Shown piece by piece: positions 56,006 to 64,000 of a DNA stretch of 64,000 bases. How positions within the stretch are numbered: position 1 is the first letter of the stretch; the number at the start of each line of letters is the position of its first letter. The stretch lies in NCBI RefSeq assembly GCF_025195095.1, contig NZ_JANAVZ010000002.1, forward strand, positions 491,882 through 555,881. Direction: 5' to 3'. This DNA is from Paracoccus maritimus. Lineage in GTDB: Bacteria; Pseudomonadota; Alphaproteobacteria; Rhodobacterales; Rhodobacteraceae. Below the pieces are notes generated by a model. It was not told where the DNA came from, ran no database searches, and was given only the letters and a program-made list of their open reading frames with translations. The position numbers and the translations under genes were made by a program.

Positions 56006-57529
56006 ATGACCCGATTGATCCTTGTTCTTGGCGACCAGCTGTCGCGCGACGTCGCCGCCCTGCGCGAGGCCGGCAAGGACGACGTGATCGTGATGGCCGA
56101 GGTGATGGACGAAGCCAGCTACGTCCGCCACCACCCCAAGAAGATCGCCTTCCTCTTTGCCGCGATGCGCAAATTTGCCGCCCGGCTTGCGGATGACGGG
56201 TTTCGGGTCGCCTATACCCGGCTGGATGACCCAGACAACAGCCAGAAGATCGGCGGCGAATTGCTGCGCCGCGCGGCGGAATTCGATGCGGATGAGGTGA
56301 TCGCGACCGAGCCCGGCGAATGGCGTCTGATCGACATCCTGACATATCTGCCGATCAAGGTGCATCAGCGCCCCGACGACCGCTTCTTTGCCAGCCATGA
56401 CGACTTCGACACATGGGCCAAGGACCGCAAGGAGTTGCGGATGGAATGGTTCTATCGCGATATGCGCCGCAAGACCGGGTTGCTGATGGACGGCGACCAA
56501 CCCGCGGGCGGAAAATGGAACTACGATCATGACAACCGCAAGCCGGCCGATGTGGACATGTTCCGCGAGCCGCCGCCACGCTTCGCCCCCGACGCGGTGA
56601 CGAACGAGGTTCTGGATCTGGTCGCGGCGCGATTTCCTGACAATTTCGGCGACCTCCGGCCGTTCGACTACGCCACCGAACGCGACGGCGCATTGATCGC
56701 GCTGCAGCATTTCATCAGCCATTCCCTGGACGAATTCGGCCCCTATCAGGACGCGATGCTGCGGGACGATCCGCATCTGCACCATTCGGTCTTGTCGCCC
56801 TATCTCAATGCCGGGCTTTTGTCCCCGCGCGAGGTCTGCGACGCGGCGGCCAAGGCCCATGCCGACGGCAAGGCGCGCCTGAATTCCGCCGAGGGGTTCA
56901 TCCGGCAGATCCTTGGCTGGCGCGAATACATGCGCGGCATCTATTTCCGCGAAGGTCCGGACTATACGCGGCGCAACGCCCTGAACCATCGGCGCAGGCT
57001 GCCATGGATGTATTGGGGCGGCGAAACGCGGATGGCCTGCATGGCCGCCGCCATCGGGCAGACAGGGCGTCTGGCCTATGCACATCATATCCAGCGGCTG
57101 ATGGTGACAGGCAACTTCGCTTTGCTGGCCGGCATCGACCCGGCCGAAGTGCATGAATGGTACCTGTCCGTCTATATCGACGCCTATGAATGGGTCGAGG
57201 CCCCGAACACTATCGGGATGAGCCAGTTCGCCGATGGCGGGATCGTCGGCAGCAAGCCCTATGTCAGTTCCGGGAATTACATCAACAAGATGTCGGATTA
57301 CTGTGGCGACTGCGCCTATTCGGTGACCGCGAAGACCGGCCAGAATGCCTGTCCCTTCAATCTGCTGTACTGGGACTTTCTGGTCCGCCACCGCGACCGG
57401 TTCGAGACCAATCCGCGCATGTCACGCATCTATGGCAACTGGGACCGGATGGACGCGGACAAACGCAGGACCATCCGCAGCGACGCCGCCGCCTTCCTGC
57501 GCAAGATGTCGGACGGCGCAGTGGTCTGA
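56006..57529 (+). CDS. FeS-type bacterial (6-4) photolyase/cryptochrome (FeS-BCP)
   Basis: This 507-aa flavoprotein is of the prokaryotic FeS-BCP class (PhrB/CryB). It opens with RLILVLGDQLSRDVAALRE, the N-terminal antenna domain. It has the FAD-binding helical region (HFISHSLDEFGPYQDAM, LGWREYMRGIYF). All four 4Fe-4S cysteines can be identified: one in TRMACMAAA and three in the segment YCGDCAYSVTAKTGQNACPF. The family repairs (6-4) UV lesions or acts in light signalling. CAGGAGG lies 5 bases before the ATG at 56006. The next genes are a DUF72 protein and a GNAT fusion. Confidence 0.93.
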   Translation: MTRLILVLGDQLSRDVAALREAGKDDVIVMAEVMDEASYVRHHPKKIAFLFAAMRKFAARLADDGFRVAYTRLDDPDNSQKIGGELLRRAAEFDADEVIATEPGEWRLIDILTYLPIKVHQRPDDRFFASHDDFDTWAKDRKELRMEWFYRDMRRKTGLLMDGDQPAGGKWNYDHDNRKPADVDMFREPPPRFAPDAVTNEVLDLVAARFPDNFGDLRPFDYATERDGALIALQHFISHSLDEFGPYQDAMLRDDPHLHHSVLSPYLNAGLLSPREVCDAAAKAHADGKARLNSAEGFIRQILGWREYMRGIYFREGPDYTRRNALNHRRRLPWMYWGGETRMACMAAAIGQTGRLAYAHHIQRLMVTGNFALLAGIDPAEVHEWYLSVYIDAYEWVEAPNTIGMSQFADGGIVGSKPYVSSGNYINKMSDYCGDCAYSVTAKTGQNACPFNLLYWDFLVRHRDRFETNPRMSRIYGNWDRMDADKRRTIRSDAAAFLRKMSDGAVV

Positions 57530-57584
57530 CTTGACGCCCCGCCATCCCGCGCGGGATAGAAGGGTCTGACAATCGGAGGCAGAC

Positions 57585-58316
57585 ATGATCCGCATCGGCA
57601 TCGGCGGCTGGAATTTCGCGGAATGGCGCGGGGTCTTCTATCCCGACGGTCTGCCGCAGCGGCGCGAGCTGGAATATGCCAGCACCCATCTGACCTCGAT
57701 CGAGGTGAACGCCACCTATTACGGCAGCCAGAAACCCGCGACGTTCCGGAAATGGCATGACCAGACGCCCGAGGATTTCGTGTTCGCGGTCAAGGGCCCA
57801 CGCTTTGCCACCAACCGTCGCGTACTGGCCGAAGGCGGGGACAGTGTGACAAGGTTCCTGAATTCCGGCGTCACCGAGTTGCGCGCAAAGCTGGGTCCGA
57901 TCAACTGGCAACTGGCCGAGTCGAAGACATTCGACCCCGAGGATTTCGCCGCCTTTCTGGCGCTGCTGCCCGCCAGCCATGACGGTCTGACCCTGCGCCA
58001 CGCCATCGAGGCGCGGCACGCAAGCTTCGCCAGCGACGAAGCCGCCGCGCTTTGCCGAGACCGCAATATCGCCATCATCCGCGCCGGCGACAGCAAGTTT
58101 CCCGAAATCGACGCGACGACCGCGGATTTTTCCTATCTTCGGCTGATGGGGACCACCGATATTCCAACCGGCTATTCCGACGCCGATCTTGACCGGTGGG
58201 CGGACACGGCACGCGGGATCGCCGGGGATCGAGACCTTTATCTTTATGTCATCTCGGGCGAAAAACCTCGTAACCCCGCCGCCGCCATGGCCCTGATCAA
58301 AAGGTTGACATCATGA
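57585..58316 (+). CDS. DUF72 family TIM-barrel protein
   Basis: This 243-aa protein of PF01904 begins IRIGIGGWNFAEWRGVFYP, the family hallmark. It continues with SIEVNATYYGSQKPATFRKW and FVFAVKGPRFATN. The fold is a TIM barrel of unproven function. GGAGG precedes the ATG. The stop overlaps the next start (ATGA), so it is coupled to the ABM-GNAT fusion gene and lies 55 bp after the photolyase gene. Confidence 0.92.
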   Translation: MIRIGIGGWNFAEWRGVFYPDGLPQRRELEYASTHLTSIEVNATYYGSQKPATFRKWHDQTPEDFVFAVKGPRFATNRRVLAEGGDSVTRFLNSGVTELRAKLGPINWQLAESKTFDPEDFAAFLALLPASHDGLTLRHAIEARHASFASDEAAALCRDRNIAIIRAGDSKFPEIDATTADFSYLRLMGTTDIPTGYSDADLDRWADTARGIAGDRDLYLYVISGEKPRNPAAAMALIKRLTS

Positions 58317-59122
58317 ACTGCGCTTGCGGACATCACCACACACGCCCCGAACATGACTGCGAGGATACCGGCACCCCGATCGATCTGGCCCGTCCGATGT
58401 CGGCGCTGCAGGGGCGTTTGATCTGCGCCGATGCCGCGCAGATGATGACGGCCCTGTCGCTGCTGTCCGATCATGCCGATCTCAGCCGGGCCGAACCGGG
58501 CTGCCTGAGATTCGATCTGTGGCAGGACGAAGACCCGTTGATCTGGAATCTGTCCGAGCTGTTCGTGGATGCCGACGCTTTCGCGGCACATCAGTCCCGC
58601 ACCGCCGACAGCGACTGGGGTCGCGCCAGCACCGCGATCCGGCGCGATTTCGACAGGCGCGACGTGGTGCCGCGGATCCGCCCGGAACGCCGTGCCGATC
58701 ACGATCCCATCGACACCCTGCTGCGCGCGGCGTTCGATGGTGAGGACGAAGCAAGACTTGTCCGCAAGCTGCGCGCGGACGGCGATCTGCATCTGTCGCT
58801 GGTCGCCGTGGCCGCCGGCACGGTCCTGGGTCACGTCGCGCTGTCGCCCGTGACAGGCGACCGCCCTGCCCTTGCGCTTGCACCGGTCGCGGTCGCGCCG
58901 GGTGCTCAACGCCTGGGGATCGGTGCCGCGCTGATCAACGAGGCGATCAGGCAGGCCGCCGACCTGCCTGTCGTGGTGGTTGGCGATCCCGCCTATTACG
59001 CGCGTTTCGGTTTCCTGCCCGCCGATCTGTCCTCACCCTATGCGGGACCGTATCTGCAGATGGTGGGCGACCTGCCTGCCAAGGCGACCATCCGCCATGC
59101 CGCAGCCTTCGCGGATCTGTAG
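58313..59122 (+). CDS. ABM-like monooxygenase domain fused to GNAT acetyltransferase
   Basis: This 269-aa protein has three parts. Residues 1-16 are a Cys/His-rich leader (MNCACGHHHTRPEHDC) that looks like a metal-binding motif. Residues ~30-110 resemble an antibiotic-biosynthesis-monooxygenase (ABM) domain (LSRAEPGCLRFDLWQDED, then FVDADAFAAHQ). Residues ~120-269 are a GNAT acetyltransferase with the acetyl-CoA loop VAPGAQRLGIGAALI and YYARFGF. Substrates are unknown. It is coupled to the DUF72 gene. Confidence 0.85.
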   Translation: MNCACGHHHTRPEHDCEDTGTPIDLARPMSALQGRLICADAAQMMTALSLLSDHADLSRAEPGCLRFDLWQDEDPLIWNLSELFVDADAFAAHQSRTADSDWGRASTAIRRDFDRRDVVPRIRPERRADHDPIDTLLRAAFDGEDEARLVRKLRADGDLHLSLVAVAAGTVLGHVALSPVTGDRPALALAPVAVAPGAQRLGIGAALINEAIRQAADLPVVVVGDPAYYARFGFLPADLSSPYAGPYLQMVGDLPAKATIRHAAAFADL

Positions 59123-59221
59123 CGCCTGTTCCTTCGAGCGCTGACCGCTGCGCTGGCCAAGGCTTGCGGTTCGGCCTGCGACGGTCCACATCTTGGGCCA
59201 ATCAGGAAAAGGACATCGAAC

Positions 59222-61039
59222 ATGGCAGGACAACCGACCTTCGACGCAGCCGAACAGGTGAAGGCCACGCCGTTTGGCGATCTTCCCGTCTGGGACCTGA
59301 CCGATCTTTACCCCGCGCCCGACGCGCCCGAACTGGCCGATGACATTGCGCGGCTGGAAACCATGGCTACCGATTTCGCCGCGCGCTATCAGGGCAAGCT
59401 GGCCGATCTGGATGCCGCCGCGATGCTGGACTGCATCGAGACCTATCAGCAGATCGACATCATCGCCGGTCGGATCATGTCCTATGCCGGGTTGCGCTAT
59501 TACCAGAACACCGTCGATCCCGCGCGCGCCAAGATGCTGGGCGACCTGCAAGGCAGGATCACAGACATCACCACGCCGCTGGTGTTCTTCAGCCTCGAAT
59601 TCAACCGGATCCCGGACGCGACCTACCAGGCCGTCTTTACCGACCCGAACGGTCCCGCACGCTACAAGCCGGTCTTCGACCGGATGCGTGCCATGCGCCC
59701 GCACCAGTTGTCGGACGAACTGGAACAGTTCTTGCACGACAATTCGGTCGTCGGCGCCGCTGCGTGGAACCGGCTGTTCGACGAAACGACCGCCTCGCTT
59801 GGCTTTCAGGTCGGCGACGCGACATTGAGCCTTGAAGAAACGCTGAACCTGCTGACCGAACATGACCGGGCCAAGCGCGAGGCCGCGGCCCATGCGCTGG
59901 CCAAGGTATTCGGCGACAACGTCAAGCTGTTCGCCCGTGTCCACAACACCTTGGCCAAGGAAAAGGCCATCGAGGACAAATGGCGCAAGATGCCCACGCC
60001 GCAGACCGCACGGCACCTGTCGAACCATGTCGAACCCGAGGTGGTCGAGGCGCTGCGCGACGCCGTAACGGCGGCCTATCCGCGCCTGTCCCATCGGTAC
60101 TATGCGCTGAAGGCGAAATGGCTGGGGCTGGACAAGCTGCAGGTATGGGATCGCAATGCGCCGTTGCCGACCGACGCGCCACGCATCATCGGTTGGGACG
60201 AGGCGCGGGAAACTGTGCTGGATGCCTATTCCGGGTTCGCGCCGAAGCTGGCCGAACTGGCAGAGCCATTCTTCGACCGTGGCTGGATCGATGCCGCAGC
60301 AACGCCCGGCAAGGCGCCCGGCGCCTTCGCGCATCCGACCGTCTCGACGGTTCATCCCTACGTCCTGCTGAATTATCTGGGCAAGCCGCGCGACGTGATG
60401 ACGCTGGCGCATGAGTTGGGCCACGGCGTCCATCAGCGGCTGGCGGCGGATCAGGGCGAGTTGCTTGCGGCGACGCCCCTGACCCTGGCCGAGACAGCGT
60501 CGGTCTTTGGCGAGATGCTGACCTTCCGCGCGCTGCTGGCCAAGACCACCGATCCGGCGCAGAAAAAGGCGCTGCTGGCCGGCAAGGTCGAGGACATGAT
60601 CAATACGGTCGTCCGCCAGATCGCGTTCTACGATTTCGAATGCAAGCTGCATGCAGCCCGCGCCGAAGGCGAGTTGACCCCCGACGATATCAACGCGCTG
60701 TGGATGAGCGTGCAGGCCGAAAGCCTGGGCCCGGTCTTCGAATTCATGCCCGGCTACGAGACGTTCTGGACCTATGTGCCGCATTTCGTCCATTCGCCAT
60801 TCTATGTCTATGCCTATGCGTTCGGGGACGGGCTGGTAAACGCGCTTTATGCCGCCTACGAGGATGGCTTGCCCGACTTTCAGTCGAAATATTTCGACAT
60901 GCTGGCAGCGGGTGGTTCCAAACATCACAGCGAATTGCTGGCCCCGTTCGGACTGGACGCATCCGATCCCGCCTTCTGGGACAAGGGTCTGTCGATGATC
61001 GAGGGATTCATCGACGAACTGGAGGCGCTGGAGAAGTGA
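59222..61039 (+). CDS. pepF: M3-family oligoendopeptidase F
   Basis: This 605-aa zinc oligopeptidase has the HExxH motif in TLAHELGHGVHQRLA. The downstream Glu ligand is in ETASVFGEML. It degrades short peptides in the cytoplasm. The N-terminal helical domain (~20-200) closes over the active-site channel. AAAAGGA precedes the ATG. The stop overlaps the next gene (GTGA). Length and motifs fit alphaproteobacterial PepF. Confidence 0.94.
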   Translation: MAGQPTFDAAEQVKATPFGDLPVWDLTDLYPAPDAPELADDIARLETMATDFAARYQGKLADLDAAAMLDCIETYQQIDIIAGRIMSYAGLRYYQNTVDPARAKMLGDLQGRITDITTPLVFFSLEFNRIPDATYQAVFTDPNGPARYKPVFDRMRAMRPHQLSDELEQFLHDNSVVGAAAWNRLFDETTASLGFQVGDATLSLEETLNLLTEHDRAKREAAAHALAKVFGDNVKLFARVHNTLAKEKAIEDKWRKMPTPQTARHLSNHVEPEVVEALRDAVTAAYPRLSHRYYALKAKWLGLDKLQVWDRNAPLPTDAPRIIGWDEARETVLDAYSGFAPKLAELAEPFFDRGWIDAAATPGKAPGAFAHPTVSTVHPYVLLNYLGKPRDVMTLAHELGHGVHQRLAADQGELLAATPLTLAETASVFGEMLTFRALLAKTTDPAQKKALLAGKVEDMINTVVRQIAFYDFECKLHAARAEGELTPDDINALWMSVQAESLGPVFEFMPGYETFWTYVPHFVHSPFYVYAYAFGDGLVNALYAAYEDGLPDFQSKYFDMLAAGGSKHHSELLAPFGLDASDPAFWDKGLSMIEGFIDELEALEK

Positions 61040-61506
61040 TTTCGCTTCGGCCGCTGGACCGGCGCGATGCGGACCGGGTCGTGAATATCGCGCCCCGCCC
61101 CGATCAGGAGCGGTTTGCCGGAACGGTTGCAGCGGCGCTGGCCGAAGCGGAAACGGTCGATCTGCACGAGATCTGCGAGGGCGAACGCGCGGTCGGTCTG
61201 TTCAAGATCGACCGTGCCTATCATCTGAACCACGATTTCGCGGATCCCGGTGACCTGGGATTGCGGGGCGTCCTGCTGGACGCGGGCGTGCAGGGTCGCG
61301 GGATCGGCACCGGCGCGATGAGGTGCCTGCCAGATTATCTGCCGCCCCGATATCCGACCGCCGCAAAGGTCTACCTGACGGTGAATTTCCGCAATCCCGC
61401 AGCCATTGCCGTCTATCGCAAGGCTGGATTCACGGATGATGGTCGGGTCTTTCTTGGCGGGTCCGCCGGGCCGCAGCATGTCATGCATCTGGATCTGGCG
61501 CGGTGA
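61036..61506 (+). CDS. GNAT-family acetyltransferase
   Basis: This 156-aa protein starts at GTG 61036, overlapping the pepF stop. It has the GNAT acetyl-CoA motif LLDAGVQGRGIGTGAM and the late FRNPAAIAVYRKAGF. The substrate is unknown. It is translationally coupled to pepF and probably depends on it for expression. The frame is open further upstream inside pepF, but those residues have no GNAT similarity. Confidence 0.82.
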   Translation: MISLRPLDRRDADRVVNIAPRPDQERFAGTVAAALAEAETVDLHEICEGERAVGLFKIDRAYHLNHDFADPGDLGLRGVLLDAGVQGRGIGTGAMRCLPDYLPPRYPTAAKVYLTVNFRNPAAIAVYRKAGFTDDGRVFLGGSAGPQHVMHLDLAR

Positions 61507-61585
61507 CCTGGCGCCACTTGCGCGATTTCGTCATGCAGATGTGGTCCGGGCGGTCTATGTTGGCCGCAACAACACGGAGGCAGAT

Positions 61586-62773
61586 ATGCTGAAGCGGTTT
61601 CTGATCGGGGTCCTTGTGCTGGTGGCTGTCGCGGCCGCTGCGTTCTTCACCTTCGCGCCGGCCTATGTCGAACGCAGTCTGAACCCGCTGCGGATGCCCG
61701 AAGGGGGCTGGCCCGTCACCGCCGAGGCCGAGGAATTGCACCGCAAGCTGGTGATCGGCGACTGGCACGCCGATCCCTTGCTGTGGGATCGCGATCTGCT
61801 GAAACGCGGCGACCGCGGCCACACCGATATCCCGCGCCTGCTGGAAGGCAATGTCGCCCTACAGGTCTTCACCACAGTGACCAAAAGCCCGCGCGGACAG
61901 AACTATGCCGCCAACAGCGCCGATGCACCTGACAACATCACTCCGCTGTTCATGGGTCAGTTGCGCCCGGTCCGGTCGTGGTTTTCACTGAAGGAACGCG
62001 CACTGGTGCAGGCCGAGGCGCTGCGCGACATGGCCGCACGCGCCCCAGACCGCCTGCGCCTGATCCGCAGCCGTGAGGACCTGCGCGACCTGCTGGCGGA
62101 TCGTGCGGATGGACAACAGGTTCTGGGCGCCGTTCTGGGATCCGAAGGGGGGCATCCGCTGGAGGGCGATCTGACCAATCTGGACGCGCTTTACGACGCC
62201 GGCTTCCGGCTGATGGGGCTGACGCATTTCTTCGACAACGAACTGGGCGGCAGCCTGCATGGCGAGGGTGGATCGGGCGCCGGTCTCAGCGCCTTCGGAA
62301 CCGAGGTCGTGCAGGGGATGATGGAAAAGGGCATGGTCATCGACCTGGCGCACGCCAGCCCTCAGATGGTCCGCGACGTGCTGTCGATCGACGGCACCCG
62401 GCCGGTTTTGTCACATACCGGCATCCACGGTCATTGCGACAGCCATCGTAACCTGGACGATGACCTGATGCAGGCCATCGCCGCCAAGGGCGGCGTCATC
62501 GGCATCGGTTTCTGGTCGGATGTCGTCTGCGGCGCCGAACCGTCGGACATCGCGGCCTCGATCAGGGCCGCGATCGCGCTGGTGGGCGAAGATCACGTGT
62601 CTCTGGGATCGGACTATGACGGCTCGGTTGACGCTCCGTTCGATGCCGCGCATCTGGCTGCCCTGACCCAAGCGCTGATGGATGCAGGCCTCGGTGATCA
62701 GCAGATCGCCAAGGTGATGGGAGGCAACATGATGCGATATCTGTCCGAAACCCTGCCCGAGAACCCGGCATGA
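61586..62773 (+). CDS. M19 membrane dipeptidase
   Basis: This 395-aa protein has an N-terminal membrane anchor or uncleaved signal (RFLIGVLVLVAVAAAAFFTF) and a renal-dipeptidase-like metallopeptidase domain. The zinc motif HxD is in IGDWHADPLLWD; EGGHPLEGDL, DLAHASPQM and LSHTGIHGHCDSHRNL supply other ligands, and SLGSDYDGS lies near the end. The family cleaves dipeptides, often with a D-residue. ACGGAGG precedes the ATG. The stop overlaps rbsD (ATGA). Confidence 0.92.
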   Translation: MLKRFLIGVLVLVAVAAAAFFTFAPAYVERSLNPLRMPEGGWPVTAEAEELHRKLVIGDWHADPLLWDRDLLKRGDRGHTDIPRLLEGNVALQVFTTVTKSPRGQNYAANSADAPDNITPLFMGQLRPVRSWFSLKERALVQAEALRDMAARAPDRLRLIRSREDLRDLLADRADGQQVLGAVLGSEGGHPLEGDLTNLDALYDAGFRLMGLTHFFDNELGGSLHGEGGSGAGLSAFGTEVVQGMMEKGMVIDLAHASPQMVRDVLSIDGTRPVLSHTGIHGHCDSHRNLDDDLMQAIAAKGGVIGIGFWSDVVCGAEPSDIAASIRAAIALVGEDHVSLGSDYDGSVDAPFDAAHLAALTQALMDAGLGDQQIAKVMGGNMMRYLSETLPENPA

Positions 62774-63153
62774 AGCGCGCGGGCCTTCTTCACGCCGAAT
62801 TGTCGGGCCTGATCGCCGCGATGGGTCACGGCGACCTTCTGGTCATCGGCGATGCCGGACTGCCGGTGCCGCCGGGTGTGCGCTGCATCGACCTGGCAGT
62901 GACGCGCGGACTGCCAGGCATGCTGGCTGTGCTGGACGCGGTATGTGCGGAAATGGTCATCGAGCGCGCCTGCATCGCACACGAAACGGGCCCGGACCTG
63001 CGCGAACAGTTTCGGCACCGTGACCTGGGCCACATCGAGGAACTGTCTCATTCGGACTTCAAGCTGTTGACCCGTCAGGCGCGGGCCGTAGTGCGCAGCG
63101 GCGAATTCACGCCATATGCAAATATCGGCCTGTTTTCAGGTGTCGCATTCTGA
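62770..63153 (+). CDS. D-ribose pyranase (RbsD/FucU family)
   Basis: This 127-aa protein has the RbsD signature LLHAELSGLIAAMGHGDLLV with catalytic His ~20, IGDAGLPVPPGV and the C-terminal GEFTPYANIGLFSGVAF. RbsD interconverts ribose ring forms before phosphorylation by RbsK. No ribose transporter or kinase is encoded here; it is instead coupled by a 4-bp overlap to an M19 dipeptidase gene, so its substrate in this setting is open. Confidence 0.9.
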   Translation: MKRAGLLHAELSGLIAAMGHGDLLVIGDAGLPVPPGVRCIDLAVTRGLPGMLAVLDAVCAEMVIERACIAHETGPDLREQFRHRDLGHIEELSHSDFKLLTRQARAVVRSGEFTPYANIGLFSGVAF

Positions 63154-63212
63154 TCGGGAACCTGAGACGTTCACCGGCGTTTCGCCCCTGAAACGCGTAT
63201 CAGGAGACGAAC

Positions 63213-63359
63213 ATGCACAAGAAAATCATGATGATCGGCGCGGCTCTGGCAATGACTGCGCTTGCTGCCTGCGAGACGGTTCAGGGTGCGGGTCGCGATA
63301 TCCAGACCGCAGGCCAAGTGGTTCAACAGGAAAGCGTCGAGGCGCAAACCGGCATGTAA
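63213..63359 (+). CDS. Entericidin-like small lipoprotein
   Basis: This is a 48-aa lipoprotein read directly from the sequence. It has the signal peptide MHKKIMMIGAALAMTALAAC with lipobox Cys20, then a short Gln/Gly-rich mature part (ETVQGAGRDIQTAGQ). This is the entericidin A/B pattern. CAGGAGA lies 5 bases before the ATG and a terminator follows. E. coli entericidins form a stress-linked toxin/antidote pair, but single copies are widespread in alphaproteobacteria with unknown roles. Confidence 0.85.
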   Translation: MHKKIMMIGAALAMTALAACETVQGAGRDIQTAGQVVQQESVEAQTGM

Positions 63360-63383
63360 TCGCATCGCGATCCCCATAACTTT

Positions 63384-63411
63384 AAAGGCGACCGCAGGCG
63401 GTCGCCTTTTT
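63384..63411 (+). terminator. Rho-independent terminator after the small lipoprotein
   Basis: AAAGGCGACCGC pairs with GCGGTCGCCTTT around a tiny loop and is followed by T. Confidence 0.88.
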
Positions 63412-63535
63412 CAATCGGTGTCGCCGGACTTGAATGGTCGGTCTTGCTGGCATCGAGGGCGATGACATCAGGACCGGCAAAACGCGACGATCCCTGGATC
63501 GAGGCTTGCCGTGACCTTGGGTAAAAGGGTTCAGG

Positions 63536-63889
63536 ATGCGCGACCTGCGCGGCGGCAGCCACAATGACCTTCTGGTCGGCGGCTCAGGTCACGACCGCTT
63601 GGCAGGCGGCACCGGCGGAGACAGTTTGACGGGGGGATGGGGTCGAGACCTGCTTCTTGGCGGAGAGGGCGTCGATGTGCTGCACGGCGGCCCTGGTGCG
63701 GACACGTTCATCTTCCACTCTCCTCGCGACGCCCCGGCTGGCAGGACGATAGAGACGATCATCGATTTCCAGCGGGGCATCGATACGCTTGACCTTCACG
63801 TCATGGACGCCAACGTGTCGCGTCGCGGAAACCAGGCATTCGACTTCAGTGACAGCGGCCCTGCCGCGCACTCGGTCTGGGTTGTGTAG
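63536..63889 (+). pseudogene. RTX (haemolysin-type Ca-binding repeat) protein fragment
   Basis: This open frame of 117 codons encodes about five GGxGxDxLx nonapeptides ([20 protein letters not shown] and so on). The start of an M10-type C-terminal domain follows ([24 protein letters not shown]), broken off after [11 protein letters not shown], where intact proteins continue. No N-terminal catalytic or secreted part lies upstream; an in-frame stop occurs at 63512-63514. AAAAGGG 6 bases before the ATG could still allow translation. I read it as the remnant of an RTX exoprotein gene cut at both ends. The 3' break coincides with an IS1182-type transposase fragment. Confidence 0.7.
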
Positions 63890-64000
63890 CGATACGGTAG
63901 CGCTTCCCCTGCAGGACAACGATAGATATCCGCATCGGCCTCATAGGCGAAGTCGGCCTTCTCATACATGCCTTTGAGGCGGTTGCCCGACGTCTCGGGG
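63885..64000 (-). mobile_element. IS1182-family transposase fragment (partial)
   Basis: Read leftward from the window edge, the minus strand encodes SGNRLKGMYEKADFAYEADA and then [16 protein letters not shown] without stops. The segment F-x-Y-(D/E)-A-(D/E)-x-D-x-Y-x-C-P-A-G is a hallmark of IS1182-family transposases. At about 63885 this similarity ends and the frame runs into the antisense of the RTX fragment, stopping at 63801. The rest of the element, if any, lies beyond the window. No inverted repeat is visible at the junction. Confidence 0.75.

Noticed and set aside
63412..63535. A protein-coding remnant upstream of the RTX fragment
   Set aside because: Short open stretches exist in several frames but none has recognisable similarity, and an in-frame stop precedes the RTX start.

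Overview
The window is a GC-rich (about 65%) chromosomal segment of an alphaproteobacterium of the Rhodobacteraceae/Paracoccaceae. I infer this from the gene content and order: glyQ, a small membrane protein and glyS in a row; a cluster for an AI-2E-type permease, Hda, Ppk1 and Ppx; a DksA with a single zinc-finger cysteine; a SPOR/peptidoglycan-binding protein; and a very long Ala/Pro-rich single-pass protein typical of this family. A Paracoccus-like species is likely but not proven. Most of the segment is ordinary core genome. Only the last ~0.5 kb looks like mobile or accessory debris.

Layout. 1-7.3 kb (minus strand): a probable five-gene unit read as persulfide dioxygenase, DUF442-sulfide:quinone reductase fusion, SulP permease, cydD, cydC. 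It starts at a TTGACA promoter covered by a 20-bp dyad. 7.5-11.2 kb: TrkH K+ transporter, a MarR-GNAT fusion protein with a 30-bp palindrome in front, and a SPOR protein. 11.3-19.3 kb: glyQ, DUF6446-like gene and glyS (with a low-GC in-frame insertion), class I aldolase, an orphan small gene, pgk and two cyclophilins. 19.4-22 kb: a pyruvate phosphate dikinase-like protein with an intact PEP site but a degenerate ATP site. 22.2-26.1 kb: SleB-type hydrolase and the folB-folP-glmM operon. 26.1-31.2 kb: FAD monooxygenase, dksA, a MoxR ATPase without a VWA partner, metY and a SIMPL protein. 31.4-37.5 kb: a 1007-aa GspL/PilM-like to GspC/PilP-like chimera, a Kef-type antiporter and a TraB/GumN protein. 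37.6-39.7 kb: groESL with a sigma-70 promoter and CIRCE. 39.8-48.3 kb: SDR, ppx, ppk1, hda, AI-2E permease, proS and DUF2937. 48.4-53.7 kb: a complete branched-chain amino-acid-type ABC transporter. 53.7-63.4 kb: CAP lipoprotein, guaA, FeS photolyase, DUF72, ABM-GNAT fusion, pepF, GNAT, M19 dipeptidase, RbsD and an entericidin-like lipoprotein. 63.5-64 kb: an RTX-repeat fragment joined to an IS1182-type transposase fragment.

How the genes work together. The sulfur genes oxidise sulfide to persulfide, sulfite and beyond. Their run-on into cydDC suggests a link to assembly of the sulfide-resistant cytochrome bd oxidase (inference). Ppk1 and Ppx make and degrade polyphosphate next to the replication regulator Hda. 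FolB, FolP and GlmM are a conserved folate/cell-wall precursor unit. No CRISPR array, tRNA, rRNA or intact prophage was seen. All family assignments rest on reading motifs and lengths; no database search was run.
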